NCBI GenBank assembly: GCA_023410885.1
Contig: JAEYPI010000168.1
Location: 1 to 13,883, forward strand
Length of the DNA stretch: 13,883 bases
Direction of reading: 5' to 3'
DNA from: Bacillota bacterium
Lineage (GTDB): Bacteria > Bacillota > Clostridia > DSM-8532
The notes beneath the pieces are model-generated. The model searched no databases. It was not told where the DNA came from and saw only the letters and a list, made by a program, of their open reading frames with translations. Shown here one piece after another: positions 13,760 through 13,883 of the stretch. The first letter of the stretch is position 1; every line of letters starts with the position of its first letter. The translations under genes were made by a program, and so were the position numbers.

Positions 13760-13883
13760 AATGGACACCTCCAATTTACTGGGCTTAATTTGAATGTTAT
13801 AGGATGATTGCTAATTATAATATAAATATACCCGCAAGCGTCACCTTAGAAACATCGGCAGGCCTATTCTATATCAGATATTA
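13760..13883 (-). promoter_or_regulatory. Upstream region of the small-peptide gene with a possible -10 box
   Basis: The minus strand reads TATAAT at 13819-13814, in an AT-rich run about 55 nt before the ATG. No good -35 is present (GTGACG lies 19 nt upstream). The outermost 60 nt show no gene that I can support. Confidence 0.25.

Noticed and set aside
1..13883. CRISPR array, tRNA or rRNA genes, insertion sequence ends
   Set aside because: No regularly spaced repeats, tRNA-like cloverleaf, rRNA segments or transposase frames were seen on either strand.

Overview
The window looks like a piece of a Gram-positive, probably spore-forming Firmicute chromosome. A clostridial relative of Desulfitobacterium or Desulfosporosinus is my best guess, but this is inference. 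The support is strong Shine-Dalgarno (SD) sites in front of nearly every gene, some TTG starts, a CpsB/CpsC/CpsD phosphoregulatory trio, a LoaP-type NusG paralogue inside a polysaccharide operon, and a CotA-like multicopper oxidase.

Positions 8700 down to 3 (minus strand) are the front part of an exopolysaccharide or capsule operon. In transcription order it holds a Wzz/CpsC chain-length and kinase-adaptor protein, the CpsD tyrosine kinase, the CpsB PHP phosphatase, a small degenerate sugar-1-phosphate transferase, and the antiterminator LoaP. A 150-nt intergenic stretch rich in inverted repeats follows. Next come the four enzymes that make UDP-2,3-diacetamido-2,3-dideoxy-glucuronate (WbpB, WbpD, WbpE, WbpA), a GNAT-fold acetyltransferase, and the start of another gene that runs off the left edge. 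Gaps are mostly 2 to 57 nt, and wbpD and wbpE overlap by 4 nt, so this reads as one transcription unit. Kinase, phosphatase and CpsC would control chain length and export. LoaP would let polymerase read through this long operon. The Wbp enzymes supply the acidic amino-sugar donor.

Positions 8701-9088 are a 388-nt divergent intergenic region. It holds a possible sigma-A -10 box for the polysaccharide operon, a 10-bp palindrome, and a pair of 11-bp direct repeats on the multicopper oxidase side.

Positions 9089-12460 (plus strand) encode a 1123-residue multicopper oxidase with all four copper motifs intact, a Trp/Pro/Tyr-rich insertion and two C-terminal fibronectin type III domains. It has no visible signal peptide. 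A terminator-like hairpin follows. Then comes a sequence matching the sigma-K -10 consensus upstream of a 239-residue FG-GAP/VCBS-like protein with three Asp-rich calcium loops (12654-13373). Together these suggest, without proving, a late-sporulation or spore-surface locus.

Positions 13374-13883 hold a stop-free protein-like stretch without a start codon (minus strand), a strong bidirectional terminator, and a 52-codon minus-strand gene with an excellent SD. That gene encodes an acidic peptide with two cysteines near its C-terminus. The best candidates for something new are the catalytically degenerate sugar transferase, the structured intergenic element next to loaP, and the small Cys-containing peptide gene.
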